64,000 nucleotides of DNA from Rheum nobile (GCA_027886185.1 WOAB01000142.1:1674001-1738000); one strand, 5' to 3'; counted from the first letter of the stretch, positions 10,201 through 22,143 are shown. A program made the numbers and translations. The notes: generated by a model not told the origin, from the letters alone.

Positions 10201-11444
10201 CAGGATCCAGTGGGAGGTCATTCAGGTATTCTTGGTACTTATAAGAGGGTACATGCTTTCTTCTTTTGGCCCGGAATGAAGAAGCAAATTCAAGAATTTG
10301 TTAAAGCTTGTGACATTTGTCAGCACGACAAGCATGAACATGTGCCTTATCCAGGGTTGCTCAATCCTCTACCTATTCCTGCTCAAGCTTGGACTCAAGT
10401 TAGCCTTGATTTTATTGAAGGATTGCCTCGTTCTTTTGGTAAATATTCTATTATGGTGGTGGTGGATCGCCTAACCAAATATGCTCACTTTTTGCCTCTG
10501 CACATCCTTTTACTACTACTGTGGTGGCCAATGTTTTCATGAATTCCATTTACAAGCTTCATGGTCTCCCTATGGTGCTAGTGTCGGACAGAGACAAGGT
10601 GTTTATGAGCCATTTTTGGCAAGAGCTTTTTAAGGCTCTAAGTACTTCTCTTCACATGTCTACAACCTATCATCCTCTAACTGATGGCCAAACAGAGAGG
10701 GTCAACCAATGCTTGGAAACATTTCTGTGTTGTATGACTGCAGCAACACCTACTAAGTGGATGAAATGGTTTTCCTTAGTTGGATTTTGGTATAATACCA
10801 ATTTTCACACTTCACTGGGCACCACTCCCTTTCAGGCTTTATATGGATATGCCCCTCCTGCCTTGGGTGTTTGTTCTTCGGAGGTCACTACAGCTTCGGT
10901 GGAGTCATGGTTACAGGATAGAGATCACATGATCCAACTTTGTAAAGACCATCTTCTTCAAGCACAAGCACGCATGAAGCAGTTTGCAGATAAGCACCGT
11001 TCTGAAAGGTCTTTTGAGCTTGGAGATTTGGTGTTCCTTAAGCTACAGCCCTATAGACAAACGCTTATGACCTTGCGTCGTAATTTGAAGCTTAGTGCTA
11101 AGTTCTATGGACCATTCCAGGTTATTGGTCGCGTTGGCCCTGCTGCTTACAGGTTGGATTTACCTTCTGCTTCCAAAATTCATCTTGTCTTTCATGTATC
11201 TCAGCTGAAGAAACGTGTTGGAAGTGATGTTCCTGTTTCAGTATTACCTCATGCAGCAACTTCTGTTGGTGAGGTTTTGATTCAACCGGAGGCTATCTTG
11301 ACCACTCGTGTGCATCACTTAGCTAATGGTGATCCAATCACAGAGTGGTTGATCAAATGGGTGAATTTGCCAATTGAAGAGGCTACTTGGGAACCAACAA
11401 CTCATATTTTGTCTCAATTTCCTGATTTCTCTGTACATCCTTGA
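10201..11444 (+). pseudogene. Chromovirus integrase with chromodomain (frameshifted)
   Basis: The first part (10201-10542) has the end of the zinc-binding domain (HSGILGTYKRVHAFFFWPGM, then CDICQHDKH) and the first catalytic Asp (SLDFIEGLPRSFGKYSIMVV). A one-base loss near 10500-10520 moves the frame, and 10521-11444 continues with the second Asp (VSDRDKVFMSHFW) and Glu (DGQTERVNQCLE). The GPF module (AKFYGPFQVIGRVGPAAYRL) and a chromodomain (ITEWLIKWVNLPIEEATWEP) follow. The chromodomain is thought to steer insertion toward marked chromatin. Catalytic residues remain, but the shift breaks the polyprotein. Confidence 0.93.
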
Positions 11445-11458
11445 GGGCAAGGTTGTTT

Positions 11459-11474
11459 CTTTGGGGGGAAGTGA
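11459..11474 (+). other. Polypurine tract of the chromovirus
   Basis: The purine-rich TTTGGGGGGAAGTGA directly precedes the 3' LTR and would prime plus-strand DNA synthesis. Confidence 0.9.
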
Positions 11475-11696
11475 TGTAATGACTGGATAAGTGTGAGCCA
11501 CATTTGTAATTAGGGGAAATAAGTGGGCAAGAATTGTAATTCAACCAAAGCTATAACAGCTGGTTGTTTTTCTGTTTTGGGCATCAATGAATCATAATCG
11601 ATTTCCTTCTTTTCCCTCTTCTCTCTCTTTCTCTTCTCTTCCTTTCTCTTTCCCAGTTTCCATGGAAGCTTAACTTCATTATTCGGAGTCATCACA
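11475..11696 (+). repeat. Chromovirus 3' LTR (222 bp)
   Basis: Starts TGTAATGACTGG and ends GGAGTCATCACA, followed by the target duplication GTCAC. It is 15 bp longer than the 5' copy because of an extra CT-rich stretch near 11625. Confidence 0.95.
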
Positions 11697-11701
11697 GTCA
11701 C

Positions 11702-12260
11702 TCATATAACATACTTTATTAGTTTTGTATCGACAATAATTTCACAACATCACCAATCAGAGGAGCAAAGTGATCATGATAGACTCAGACACACAAGTAT
11801 AATAGATAAACGATTTAATAGTATAGAAGTAACTAACTAACCCAAATAAAAAGTAAAACAATTAACTAATCAGAAAAGTAAGAAATATGGAAACAAAGTG
11901 GAAAACAAGTGAACATCCATACAATCAAATCAAAGAAATTTACAAAAAAAAAAATTGGCATACAAACAAAAGGAAACCATCTTATGAAAAACAACAACAA
12001 AGAATCACCAATTAAACAACCAATTAGTGAACAAACAAACAAAAAACAACATATGTACGAATAAAGCAATAGAGCAACCAAGAATAACCAATGAAAAAAT
12101 ACAAACCCGCGGCCAATTATGTTTATAAAAGCGATAAAAAAAACACAACCAATTAACCAGATGTACATTATAGAATACCGACAATCAACCAATAAAACAA
12201 ACAAGATACGATTAACGAAGCAACATGACACAACCAATGAAACAACAAATGAACAAAATA
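11702..12260. other. AT-rich spacer, nothing recognised
   Basis: Very A-rich on the plus strand, with many AACAA and AACCAAT runs. The long minus frame across 11866-12237 is a hydrophobic artefact of this composition. This is the DNA into which the chromovirus inserted. Confidence 0.5.
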
Positions 12261-12261
12261 T

Positions 12262-12400
12262 TTAAAACGGTTTTTTCGCCTGATAACTCTGAGATTTGGC
12301 TTAATTCCCGCAGTGTACCAAACTTTGTCATAAAATGCGATAACCTTAGAGTTTGTACATAATTCGCCAAATATCCAAAATCGTTAACTTTAACTTACGT
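12262..12400. repeat. One arm of the foldback repeat family also found in the SCPL gene
   Basis: GGTTTTTTCGCCTGATAACTCTGAG and the CGCAGTGTACCAAACTTTG region match the arms of the inverted-repeat element at 49866-50305 (AACTCACGCAGTGCACCAAAG there). Only one arm with a short internal portion is clear here, so this copy is partial or strongly diverged. Bases 12401-12855 contain no recognised feature. Confidence 0.55.
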
Positions 12401-12860
12401 TTATAAAAAAAAATGAAAATTAAAAGAAAAAACAAAATCAACCATCATGAACAGTCGATCTTCTCTTTAAAATCAACCCCATCAGAGCAGTTAGATTCCC
12501 CTATACTAAAATTGAATCTCAAGAGCTTTACTGTACAATCGATTCATCATAGTTAACAAAATCATCAAAGAGATCTTAAACTACAGCTCTAAATAGTACA
12601 AGGCCATCATATCTTAAACAAGAAATTACCAAGAGGAAAACAGATCACTAACAAGAAGTTTCAGAAATCAACCCCATCAATTATCCACATCGCCAGAGAA
12701 TCTCATATGAGAAACACAATCCAGACAGCTATAAAGTGAAACGGAAGAAAGAAACAAAGAACTCTTTCAAAGGCAAAGAACCCATAAAACAAAAACAACA
12801 AAATTGAATCTTATGAGCTCTCCACTCTGTGGCTCAATAGACCGATTTCTAATTCCTGCA

Positions 12861-14737
12861 TGTTCGTATTAGATAAGTATTAGCGGAATTTCATAAAACT
12901 ATTTTCTAGCATCTAATAAGGATCTCATATATAAATTAATATGGATCAAGTAGGAGTAGAGTTACATATTTTTTGATGTAAAACTTGTTTTCGAGATCTC
13001 TTTGGAGAATAAAGCCTCAATTGTGACTCCTCTACTTAGTCCACACGAGCACGGTACTAGATCATATTGCCTTCGTCTGCTAGAATGAACGAACGAGAAC
13101 AAAAGCAAAAACTCCACCAATTTTTGAAGTACGGTTGTAAGCAGCCAAAGTGCAGGCTACTGTTGTTTTTCCCAAATCACTTTCACGTAAAGTTGATTTC
13201 TGTTTAGAAGAATTGTATCTCTGCTTCTTTCACGTAAAGGAGCAATATCATATCATTCAATCATATAGATATATATCTTATATATATAATCTTAGGCCGA
13301 ATTTCAGTAAACCATCCTTTAAATAGGGCACTTTGCCCACAACTATCCCTTATACACGAAATTACTTACAATCACCCATTAAACACATTCCGTTAGCAAT
13401 GAGCTACCCCAACCCCTTTTCCATCCAAAAAACCGTTAACTCATGTAAATTTACCAAAAAGCCCTTATTCAACCGGTTTTTGACCGGTTTTGCCAAAAAA
13501 ATTATTTTTTTTGGTTTTTGACCGGTTTTGCAAAAAAAATGAATAAAATAAAAAATCGGTTTTGGAAAAAACCGGATTTATTTTTTGATTTTTTAAAACC
13601 GATTTTTTTTTTAAATCGATAAATCTTTTTTAAAAAACCGATTTTTTTTTTGCAAAACCGATAAAATGTGATAAAAACGATTTTTTTTTAAATCGATAAA
13701 TAATTTTTACTTTTTTTAAAAAAACCGATAAATTTTTAAAAACCGATAAAAAATCAAAAACCGGTTTAAAATTTAAAAAAAAAATAATTTTATCGGTTTT
13801 AAAAATATTATCGGATTAAAAAAAAATTTAAAAAATTTATTTTATCGATTTAAAAAAAAAAATTATTATCAGTTGCAAAAAAAAAATATTATCGGTTTAA
13901 AAACCGAAAAAAATTTATTTTATCGGTTTAAAATTTAATTTTTTTTTATCGATTTTAAAAAATCAAAAAATAAATCCTTTTTTTGCAAAATCGGTTTTTT
14001 ATTTTATTCATTTTTTTTTTGCAAAACCGGTCAAAAAACAAAAAATTAAAATTTTTGGCAAAACCGGTCAAAAACCGGTTGAATAAGGGCTTTTTGGTAA
14101 ATTTACATGAGTTAACGGTTTTTTGGATGGAAAAGGGGTTGGGGTGACTCGTTGCTAACAGAATGTGTTTAATGGGTGGTTGTAAGTAATTTCGTGTATA
14201 AGGGGTGGTTGTGGGCAAAGTGACCTATTTAAAGGGTGGTTTACTGAAATTCGGCCATAATCTTATCCTTTATCTTATTATCTTATAATAATAGAATAAT
14301 GTATATATAACAATTATATATTATCTTATCATATATCTCAAAAGATAAATATCATTTTAACTAGGAATGAATATATATGGTTGATACAATATCTTATATT
14401 TTTAAAAGATAAATTTTCTTATATCATCAAGTAAATAGATAACTCTTTATTATTACTTGATGAATAATTCACTCTTCCAACAATATACACTGACCGAAAT
14501 TCTCAGTCCCACAATGGGCCTCGGGTTGCTTTGATCTAGCCCAATTACTCTATTGTGTGTGACCTTATAGGATCCGAATAAAGTAGCAATGGACCAAATC
14601 CAATTTATCTCATAAGTCATAGTTGGCTTCTAACAAAGTACTAAGACTACCTAAAATATCTGGATTGTAAATCTCCATTAATATTCATATTCCATGTTCG
14701 GTAAATGCACATTTGATTAAAGGACACAATTCCTTCA
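12861..14737 (-). repeat. Copia I 3' LTR, interrupted by a foldback element
   Basis: Starts TGTTCGTATTAG and ends ACACAATTCCTTCA on the plus strand. Apart from the insertion at 13295-14256 and its target duplication, it aligns with 28169-29065, including the shared TTTCACGTAAAGTTGATTTC block, and amounts to about 900 bp. Confidence 0.9.
13295..14256. mobile_element. Foldback Mutator-like non-autonomous element (962 bp, 9-bp target duplication)
   Basis: It begins GGCCGAATTTCAGTAAACC and ends with the exact complement, GGTTTACTGAAATTCGGCC. The arms stay complementary for about 220 bp, and the AT-rich core (AAACCGATAAA and TTTATCGGTTTT strings) also pairs with itself, so nearly the whole element can fold into one hairpin. 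It is flanked by the 9-bp duplication ATAATCTTA (13286-13294, 14257-14265), the length typical of Mutator-like elements. The sister LTR near 28600 has a single ATAATCTTA, i.e. the empty site. Mirror-image frames at 13333-13521 and 13955-14218 are the two arms, not genes. Confidence 0.92.
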
Positions 14738-15559
14738 ATCTCACACTTGTCCTTAAAACAAGTGTGCAATGTTAAATCCCTTTGTCTCTTAGTGTCTTAT
14801 TTGATGATATGATGACATTCATATCTCTTATCAAATGTGTTGCTTGAACTCTTGAGTTTGAATTGTCAAATAACGGATGATTACATATAATCCATCCGAG
14901 CATGGCCATGCATTTTTTCAGTTCTCGCTCTTCAAGTGGCCGAGACACCATTCCTGTCCATGCATCACAGTATACATGAAGGAGGAGGACTTCTCCAGTC
15001 TTGTATGACTATAGCTCACACTCAACTTTTGGCAATCCCAATCACTGCATTTATAACTGTTTGTTACGGTCAGCGTTTAACAACGTCAAAGACATATCAA
15101 TCATCAAGAGAAACCATATCATACTCATGTCTGAGGAATCTACCAATCATGGTTTAACTTAAAACTCTTCAAGCCCCTTTGGAGAGTCTTAAGGTGGGTC
15201 AGTCCTATATGTATCATCCATACATATCTATGTAATTGACTAGACATCTCTATGTCCCTATAGCCCATGAAACCTGACGCTATCAGTCAACTTACAATAC
15301 AGTCTTTAATCAAGTCATTTATGTCCAAGTTAATGACTTAGACCGTGGACTTTAAATAATTCATAACTCCAGTTCACTTAATGGGGTTTCATTCACCAAA
15401 CACTTATGATGAGCCCATTTGCGAATTATAAATTATTTGGACATTTTATTTAACTCTAAGCAATGATTAAATAAGAATGAAAGTTGTATATCATATAATC
15501 AAGCATAAAACGTGTCTGACATTCATAAAACAAAGTTCATAATGTAAGACAATACAATC
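14738..15559 (-). other. Copia I 3' untranslated region
   Basis: It lies between the polymerase stop codon and the 3' LTR. Immediately beside the LTR the minus strand reads AAGTGTGAGAT, a mutated form of the polypurine tract AAGTGGGAGAT seen in element II. No coding signal otherwise. Confidence 0.75.
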
Positions 15560-16950
15560 TCAAAGCCATTCTCCAATGTGCTTGAGGCCCTTGGCCCTAG
15601 TGTGACTTTCATGCTTGGGCTTAGGCATAGGCTTGATTAGTGGATCTGCAATGTTGTCATTTGTGTGCAGTTTGCACATCCTAACGTCTCCTCTATCAAC
15701 GATGTGCACTTTGCGCATCAGTATATCCTCGAACAACTAAACCATCATCACCCCCAAATACCAAGAAGTCATCCTTGGTTCTTCTCAAGTACTTCAAGAT
15801 GTTCTTGGTTGCACACCAATGTGCATCTCCGGGTTTCGATTGGTATCTGCTACACAAGCTTAGATCAAATGTAACATCAAGGCGTGTACATATCATGGCA
15901 TACATGATAGATCCTATAGCAGAAGAATAAGGTATCTTGCTCATCTTCTCTAGCTCAGCAGGTGTCTTAGGACACTGCTTCTTGCTGAGGTATATGCCAT
16001 GTTGCATGGGTAGAAATCCTTTCTTGGAATCCTGCATTTTGAACCTGTCGAGAACCTTATCTATATAAGTTCCTTGACTTAATCCAAGCAGTCTCTTAGA
16101 TCTATCTCTGTAGATCTTGGTACCCAGTATGTACTCCGGTTCTCCTAGATCCTTCATTGAAAAACATTTCTTCAGCCATTCCTTAACAGACTCTAGCATC
16201 GGAATGCCATTTCCAATGAGCAGTATGTCATCCACATACAGGACTAAGAAGACCATGTTGCTCCCACTAAACTTCTTGTAAACACAAGGCTCTTCTTCAC
16301 ATCTGATGAAGTCAAACTTTTTGATAGCTTCATCAAATCGAATGTTTCAACTCCTGAATGCTTGCTTAGGTCCATAAATGGACTTCTTAAGCTTGCATAA
16401 CTTCCTAGGGTTTGTTGGATCTTTAAAACCTTCCGATTGTGTCATGTACACATCCTCTTCTAAATATCCATTTAGAAAAGCGGTCTTGACATTCATTTGT
16501 CAAATCTCATAATCATAATAAGCGGCAATAGCTAGGAGTATCCTAATGGACCTGATCATTACGACCGGTAAAAATGTCTCATCATAGTCAGTACCATGAA
16601 TCTGTTTAAAACCCTTGGCAACCAGCCTGGCCTTGTAAACAAATACATTTCCATCTTTTGTATGTCTTGAGTTTGTAAACCCATTTGCATCCAATGGGTT
16701 TTACCTCATCTGGCAAATCTATCAAGTCCCAGACTTGATTCTCAGACATAGAATCCATTTCAGATTTCATGGCTCTAAGCCATTTCTCGGAGTCTGGACC
16801 CGTCGCTGCTTGCTTATAGGTGACAGGCTCTCCGCTTTCTAAAAGCAGAATATCAAGGCTTGCAGTCAAGATGAAATCATCATATCGTCTTGGTTGTGCC
16901 ATTGGCATGTTTGATCTACGTGTGGGTTCAACAATTGGAGCACTATCCAT
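15560..16950 (-). pseudogene. Copia I reverse transcriptase with truncated RNase H
   Basis: Minus-strand frames 16950-16606, 16694-16500 and 16256-15696 carry the copia reverse transcriptase in pieces: WLRAMKSEMDSMSENQVWDL, then ARLVAKGFKQIHGTDYDETF, then the catalytic LYVDDILLIG near 16235. The RNase H region begins (VVRGYTDAQ) but jumps directly to its C-terminal end (VDRGDVRMCKLHTNDNIADP, ending GLKHIGEWL and TGA 15560-15562). More than 300 bp carrying the middle of the domain, with its catalytic acidic residues, is absent. Frame changes near 16300 and 16650 also disable it. Confidence 0.9.
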
Positions 16951-17027
16951 AACTGTTTATGGGTCCTCATTTGAATCTGGTTCTTGAGTTATTGGTTCTG
17001 GTACCTGGACGACTTTCCTTTGGGAAT

Positions 17028-17990
17028 CTATAACTCCAGATACTGGCATCTCCTCGTCGACATCGTCCATGTCGGCTTGTTGTTGGGTTTGTTGCTTATC
17101 TTGAACTTCTTCAAGATGAACATTTCTCCCACTTGGCTTCTTGAAAACAAATCATTTTCCAAAAAGACACTATCCCTTGTAACAAACACTTTGTGCTCTG
17201 TGAGATTATAGAAGTAGTATCCCTTGGTTTCCTTAGGATACCCTATAAAAAAGCATTTATCTGATTTGGGTGCAAGCTTATCTGATAGTAAACGCTTTAC
17301 AAAAGCTTCACATCCCCAAATTTTCAGAAAAGACAGAATTGGAACTCTTCCAGTCCATATCTCATATGGTGTCTTGTCTACTGTCCTAGACAGAGTCCTG
17401 TTTAGTGTGAACGCAACGGTTATGAGGGCATATCCCCAGAAGGATACTGAAAGGTTAGAAAAACTCATCATTGATCGGACCATGTCTAACAGGGTCTTGT
17501 TCCTTCTTTCAGACACACCATTCAGTTGTGGCGTGCCTGGTGGAGTCAGTTGTGTTATGATCCTACAACTTCGCAGATGATGATCGAACTCCTGGCTCAG
17601 ATATTCACTACCACGATTTGATCGAAGTGCCTTTATCTTCTTGCCAGTTTGAGTTTCTACTTCATTTTGAAACTCTTTGAACTTTTCAAAGGATTCAGAT
17701 TTGTGCGCCATTAAGTAGATATACCCATATCTACTCATGTCGTCAGTGAATGTGATGAAGTATCGATAGCCTCCTCTAGCTTATGTGCTCATTGGTCCAC
17801 AGACATCAGTATGTATTAGGGCCAGTAGCTCAATAGCCCTTTCACTTGTCCCAGTGAAAGGTGACCTTGTCATCTTCCCCATTAGGCATGACTCGCATGT
17901 CTATAAAGATTCACAATCTATTGATTTTAGAATTCCATCTTTATGGAGTTTCTTCATGCGGTTTAAGCTAATGTGGCCCAAGCGACATTG
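17028..17990 (-). pseudogene. Copia I integrase
   Basis: The 17738-17028 frame holds the integrase core: MSRYGYIYLMAHKSESF, a second catalytic position in RSNRGSEYLSQEF (Asp changed to Asn; element II has RSDRGGEY), and PQLNGVSERRNKTLLDMV with the catalytic Glu. The zinc-binding segment lies around 17760-17990 across a stop. The C-terminal part (FFIGYPKETKGYYFYNL) remains in frame. The Asp-to-Asn change would abolish catalysis even without the stops. Confidence 0.88.
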
Positions 17991-18504
17991 TCATAGATAG
18001 GCTTCACTCAAATCATTCGTCTTTTGCCTCTTAGTATTCATGTTATAAATTTCAGACTTGAGGTCCAACACATAGAGTCCATTACTCAAAGAAGCATTGG
18101 CATAGAAAATATCATTCTTGAAAATAGAAAAGCATCCATTCTTAATGACAAATTCAAAACCCTCAATATCCAAAACTGAAGTCGAAATAAGGTTTTTAGT
18201 AATTGAAGGAACAAAATAACAATTATTCAATTCCAAAACTAAGCCAGAAGGTAAAGATAGACTATAATCTCCTACGGCAAGCGCAACAACTCTTGCTCCA
18301 TTTCCAATGCGTATGTCTATCTCTCCCTTCTCCAACTGCCGCCTACTTCTTAGTCCTTGCACATTCGAAATAATGTGAGAACCACATCCGATATCTAATA
18401 CCCAAGTAGTAGCTTTGGTTGTTAAGACTTCAATAACAAAAATACCTGAAGTGGAACTCACAGTTTCATTCTTCTTGTCTTCCAGGTACTTGGGGCAGTT
18501 TCTC
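17991..18504 (-). pseudogene. Copia I protease and end of gag, cut by element III
   Basis: The frame runs from the insertion border at 18504 through CPKYLEDKKNETVSS and a retroviral-type protease (TTWVLDIGCGSHI, IRIGNGARVVALAVGDYSL, LISTSVLDIEGFEFVIKNG). The active-site DTG of element II is DIG here, a change expected to inactivate the protease. Sequence right of 18504 in the same open frame belongs to the LTR of element III. The frame ends at 17991. Confidence 0.9.
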
Positions 18505-19353
18505 TTGAATTCCTTAGGTTTTGATGGTAACAAACATTCAACTAATCGGGTAACCAAGTGTTTCAGGAACCACACAGTTGTCTCAGGGATCCATTGCAGC
18601 GAAGGATCGCAGAGGGAACAAAGCGTTCTCCACATGATTTGTTACCTCTCAAGGAACATCAATGACGAACAAAACTCAAGCTGCGAATGGAGTGAAGGAT
18701 AATCAGCATGAAGATTATGGGAATCATCTTTGAAGATCACGCGGTCACAGAAAAGGAAATCGGCTGGATGGATCACGCCGATAGGAAGATTTGGAGAGAG
18801 AAGAATCTGATTATGTTATCTTAGGAAATCTTTCCTAAGATAATATATTTGGAGAGAGAAGGATTTTATCTTAATCCGATTATGTTATCTTAGGAAATCT
18901 TTCCTTAGATAACATAAGCGGTTAAGATAATATTCTTCAGATTATTTAATATCTTCTTGTTGCCGTTTTAGAAAGATACTTTATCTTGTTACGATTGTTT
19001 ATCAAGTTGTATTTATAGGAGTGTGAGATTCATTTCTATGTACGAACTCATAGCATTTAATTGAGAAAAAAAGAAAGTGAAGTGTTTGTGAGTCTTAGAA
19101 GAGTGAGTTTGTATTCACCGTTGTAGAAGAGATTCAAATCTAGGTGAGAAGTCTAGGGTTTGGAGTCCAGGCTATAAGTGTAATCAAACAAGAAATCAAT
19201 AAGACGAGTAGATTGAAGGTAGTGATTTTTCTTTGGGGTTTCCACTATACATCATGAGTTCGTTACTTTATCTTTCTTGCTATAATATTCCGATGCACCT
19301 TCTGTGGGAACAAAGCATTTGTTCCCTCAGATGTAAATCTAACGATCCAACAA
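18505..19353 (+). repeat. Copia III 5' LTR (849 bp)
   Basis: TTGAATTCCTTAGGTTTTGA to AACGATCCAACAA; matched by 25058-25951. It lacks two segments (about 30 and 20 bp) near its 3' end that the other copy retains. Confidence 0.93.
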
Positions 19354-19354
19354 T

Positions 19355-19366
19355 TGATATCAGAGC
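19355..19366 (+). other. Primer-binding site of copia III
   Basis: TGATATCAGAGC, a one-base variant of the initiator-Met tRNA complement, directly after the 5' LTR. Confidence 0.85.
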
Positions 19367-19408
19367 CTGGTGCTCTAGATTGTTTTCGTTAAAGACTTTG
19401 CAGGAAAG

Positions 19409-21043
19409 ATGTCGCCAAGCAATGCTATTGGAGATTCATTCTGGAAGCCTCCGATTCTGAAGGCTGGAGAATATGACTGGTGGGTGGAACAAATCGAGTC
19501 TCATATTTGTTCCCTCGATGGACAGATATGGAGAATCATCGAAGTAGGCCTCATAGCTATTCCAAATGAGAAAGATGCCACAAAGCCAAAGCCAGGGGTG
19601 GACTACACGGATGACGATTGGAAAAAGCTGGAGAAGAACAGCAGAGCCAAGAAGATCCTTCACATGGCTCTTCTTCCCACTGATCTCAAGAAAATCATCG
19701 GCTACAAAACCGCCAAGGAGATCTGGGATGCTTTAAGGCGTCTTCATCATGGAAATGAAGATGTCAAGAAAAACAGAATTCTTTCTTTGATGAAGGAGTA
19801 TGATCAAATCTCTCAAGGAAAGGGTGAACACATTCAAGAATTCTACTCCAGGTTTCAGGGGATTGTAGGTCAACTGGAGTTCCTTGATGAAGAAATGCCA
19901 GACTCGAAGCTCACTCACCACTTCATGCAAGGCCTCATATCTCAGTGGGATGCGATTGCTCTCGCTCTCTACTCCCAGACTGACGTCAAGACTCTCACTA
20001 TGAAAGAGGTGGTTGCCAAGCTCGAAAGCAACGCCTCTGTCTATAACCACAAAATGAACAAGAAAGGAGAAGAGAAGGCTCAAAGCATTGCTTTGAAAGT
20101 TGAACGTGCATTTGACTTATCTCAAGTTGAAGATGATGATGAGGACGGTGATGAAGATGTGGCTCTCATCACTAGAGCAATGAAGAAGATATGGTCTCGA
20201 AACAAGGGCACTCCGCGTTCCTCCGAAGGGAACAAAGACACAAAGGATGTCGTTTGTTACCACTGTCAAAACAAAGGACATTTTGCCAAAAACTGCTTCA
20301 AAAAGAAGGCAGGTCTTCCTCCGGCTCGTGAAGGAGAGAAAGCAATGATTGCTACATGGGGTGATTCCAACTCAAATGATGAAGAATCATCTCAATCAAG
20401 GGATGTCTGTTTGATGAGCATAGAAGACCCTAATGAATCAGAAGGTTGTCCTCAGGAATTTGAGGTTGAAGCAAGGAAATGTTCCTAGTACTTCGACAAT
20501 GCTTGCTCAAGTCACATGACAGGGAACAAAGGATGGTTCACCTCACTTCAACAGGCCTCCGGAGGTTCAATAACCTTTGGAAACAAGAGTAAGAGAGAAG
20601 TTTGTGGTATCGGTAAGGTAAGGCTTTCTAACCATATTACTGTGAATAATGTGACACTTGTGAATAATCTCAAATTTGATCTCTTTATTGTGGCTCAACT
20701 TTGTCAAAACAAGAAAAATAGGATAGTCTTTACTATTGATGATTGTTATGTTGAGTGTATAAGTACAGGGAAAATTATACTCAGAGGAATCTGCGACAAC
20801 AACGTCTACAAAGTTGACCCTGCTTTTATCCCTGAGAAGGACCTATGTCTGTTGTCCATTGCTGGGACAACAGATATGTGGCATAAACGGTTTGGACATG
20901 CAAGATTTCAACTCCTTTCTAAACTTCATAGACAAGAACTGGTGAATGGTCTTATTAAGATCGAAGCAACGAGAAATGGAGTTTATGATGCCTGCACCAA
21001 GGGTAAACAAGTCAGGTCTTCCTTCAAGTCAAAGAGGAGGTAA
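19409..21043 (+). pseudogene. Copia III gag, protease and integrase N-terminus
   Basis: ATG 19409 opens a 359-codon gag: N-terminal LKAGEYDWWVEQIESHI, UBN2-type core (IWDALRRLHHGNEDVKKNRI, GEHIQEFYSRFQGIVGQLEF), acidic stretch, then CCHC knuckle CYHCQNKGHFAKNC. A single TAG at 20486-20488 interrupts it, and the same frame continues at once with the protease active site FDNACSSHMTG, so one nonsense change separates gag from protease. The frame proceeds to the integrase zinc-binding segment (DMWHKRFGHARFQLLSKL) and ends at 21043, where a 1-bp deletion near 21036 shifts the reading frame. Confidence 0.93.
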
Positions 21044-21072
21044 GCACTACTCGTCCTCTGGAACTAATCCAC

Positions 21073-22143
21073 ATGGATCTTTGTGGGTCAATGCGCACAA
21101 GGAGACGTAGGGGGAATGCTTATGTCTTCGTTATTGTTGATGACTATTCCAGGTACACATGGACTCTCTTTCTGTCATCAAAGGATGAAGTGTTCGCTGA
21201 ATTTGAATCTTGGCTCAAGTCGGTTGAAAGAACTGTAGGACAGTCTCTGGGGTCCATCCGCACTGATCATGGGACAGAATTTAAGAACTCTCAATTTCTA
21301 TCCCTCTGTAGGAACAAAGGCATTAATCACAATTTCTCAGCTCCAAGAACTCTGCAACAAAACGGTGTTGTGGAAAGAAAGAACAGAACTCTAGAAGACA
21401 TGACGCATACCCTCCTTATTGCAAGTGGTCTTCCTATGAGCTTCTGGGCCGAAGCCTTGAACGTTGCATGCTATGTTCTGAACAGGGCAACCATTCGTCC
21501 TCTCTTGAACAAGACTTCCTATGAACTTCTAAGGGGAAGAAAGCCTAACGTGTCTCATCTGCGCACGTTTGGCTGCAAGTGTTTAGTACACAACAATGGG
21601 AAGGATTCTCTTGGGAAGTTTGATCCCAGAAGTGATGAAGGGACCTTTGTAGGATATTCTCTTCACAGCAAAGCCTACAAAGTATTCAACAAGAGAACTA
21701 GAAAGGTAGAGGAAAGCATTCATGTGGTTTTTGATGAATATGTTATGGTTGGTAACAATGTGCAGGAACAATCAGCTAGTGTTCCCTCAAACACTGGCCC
21801 GTCTGAAGATGATTGCTTTCAGCTTATGGAAAGCGGTATCGAAGATGGGGTCTCACTAAATCAAGAAACTCGTGATGACCCATCAACACCAAGAACCCCC
21901 AACTCCGCCAACTCTGTTGGGACAGATGAAGGTGCTCAATCATCTGAATCATCTCAGGTTCATCCGGGGGCACAGAGCCCAAGTCCTGACTCGGTGGAAT
22001 CTTCTGAGGAAAGCCCTGTTACTGAAGGAACTGAGGGTGCTTGCCCCACTGATGTTGGGACAGGTGGTGAAAGTTCAATTGTAGGTAAAGCTGACTCAGA
22101 CGAGTTTGACATCAACAATCTGCAGATAAGAAACTATCAATAG
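21073..22143 (+). pseudogene. Copia III integrase core
   Basis: The frame resumes after the 1-bp deletion: MDLCGSMRTRRRRGNAYVFV with VDDYSRYTW (first Asp), RTDHGTEFKN (second Asp) and NGVVERKNRTLEDM (Glu), so the DDE triad is intact. The C-terminal part (TFGCKCLVHNNGKDSLGKF, EGTFVGYSLHSKAYKVF) is typical of copia integrases, followed by a Ser/Glu-rich linker. TAG at 22141-22143 and a TGA near 22183 interrupt the link to reverse transcriptase, still in the same frame. Confidence 0.93.

Larger units (their letters stand above)
2458..11696 (+). mobile_element. Ty3/gypsy chromovirus, full-length but inactive, split by a CACTA element
   Basis: A complete LTR retrotransposon framed by 207- and 222-bp LTRs and a perfect 5-bp target duplication GTCAC (2453-2457 and 11697-11701). 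Order: LTR, PBS, gag, protease, reverse transcriptase, RNase H, integrase with a C-terminal chromodomain, polypurine tract, LTR. The chromodomain and short LTRs indicate a chromovirus, perhaps the Reina group. Without the 4.15-kb CACTA insertion it would be about 5.1 kb. Several frameshifts, stops and a deletion in the reverse transcriptase show that it is dead. By eye the LTRs differ at about six positions plus a 15-bp CT-rich indel, so insertion was fairly recent. Confidence 0.95.

Noticed and set aside
11866..12237. 123-codon hydrophobic minus frame
   Set aside because: Very A-rich plus strand gives Phe/Leu/Ile/Val codons on the other strand by composition; no domain, no neighbours, no splice context.
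13333..14218. Two similar short frames on opposite strands (MPTTIPYTRNYLQ...)
   Set aside because: They are the two arms of the foldback element read from each end; no protein family and no coding constraint.
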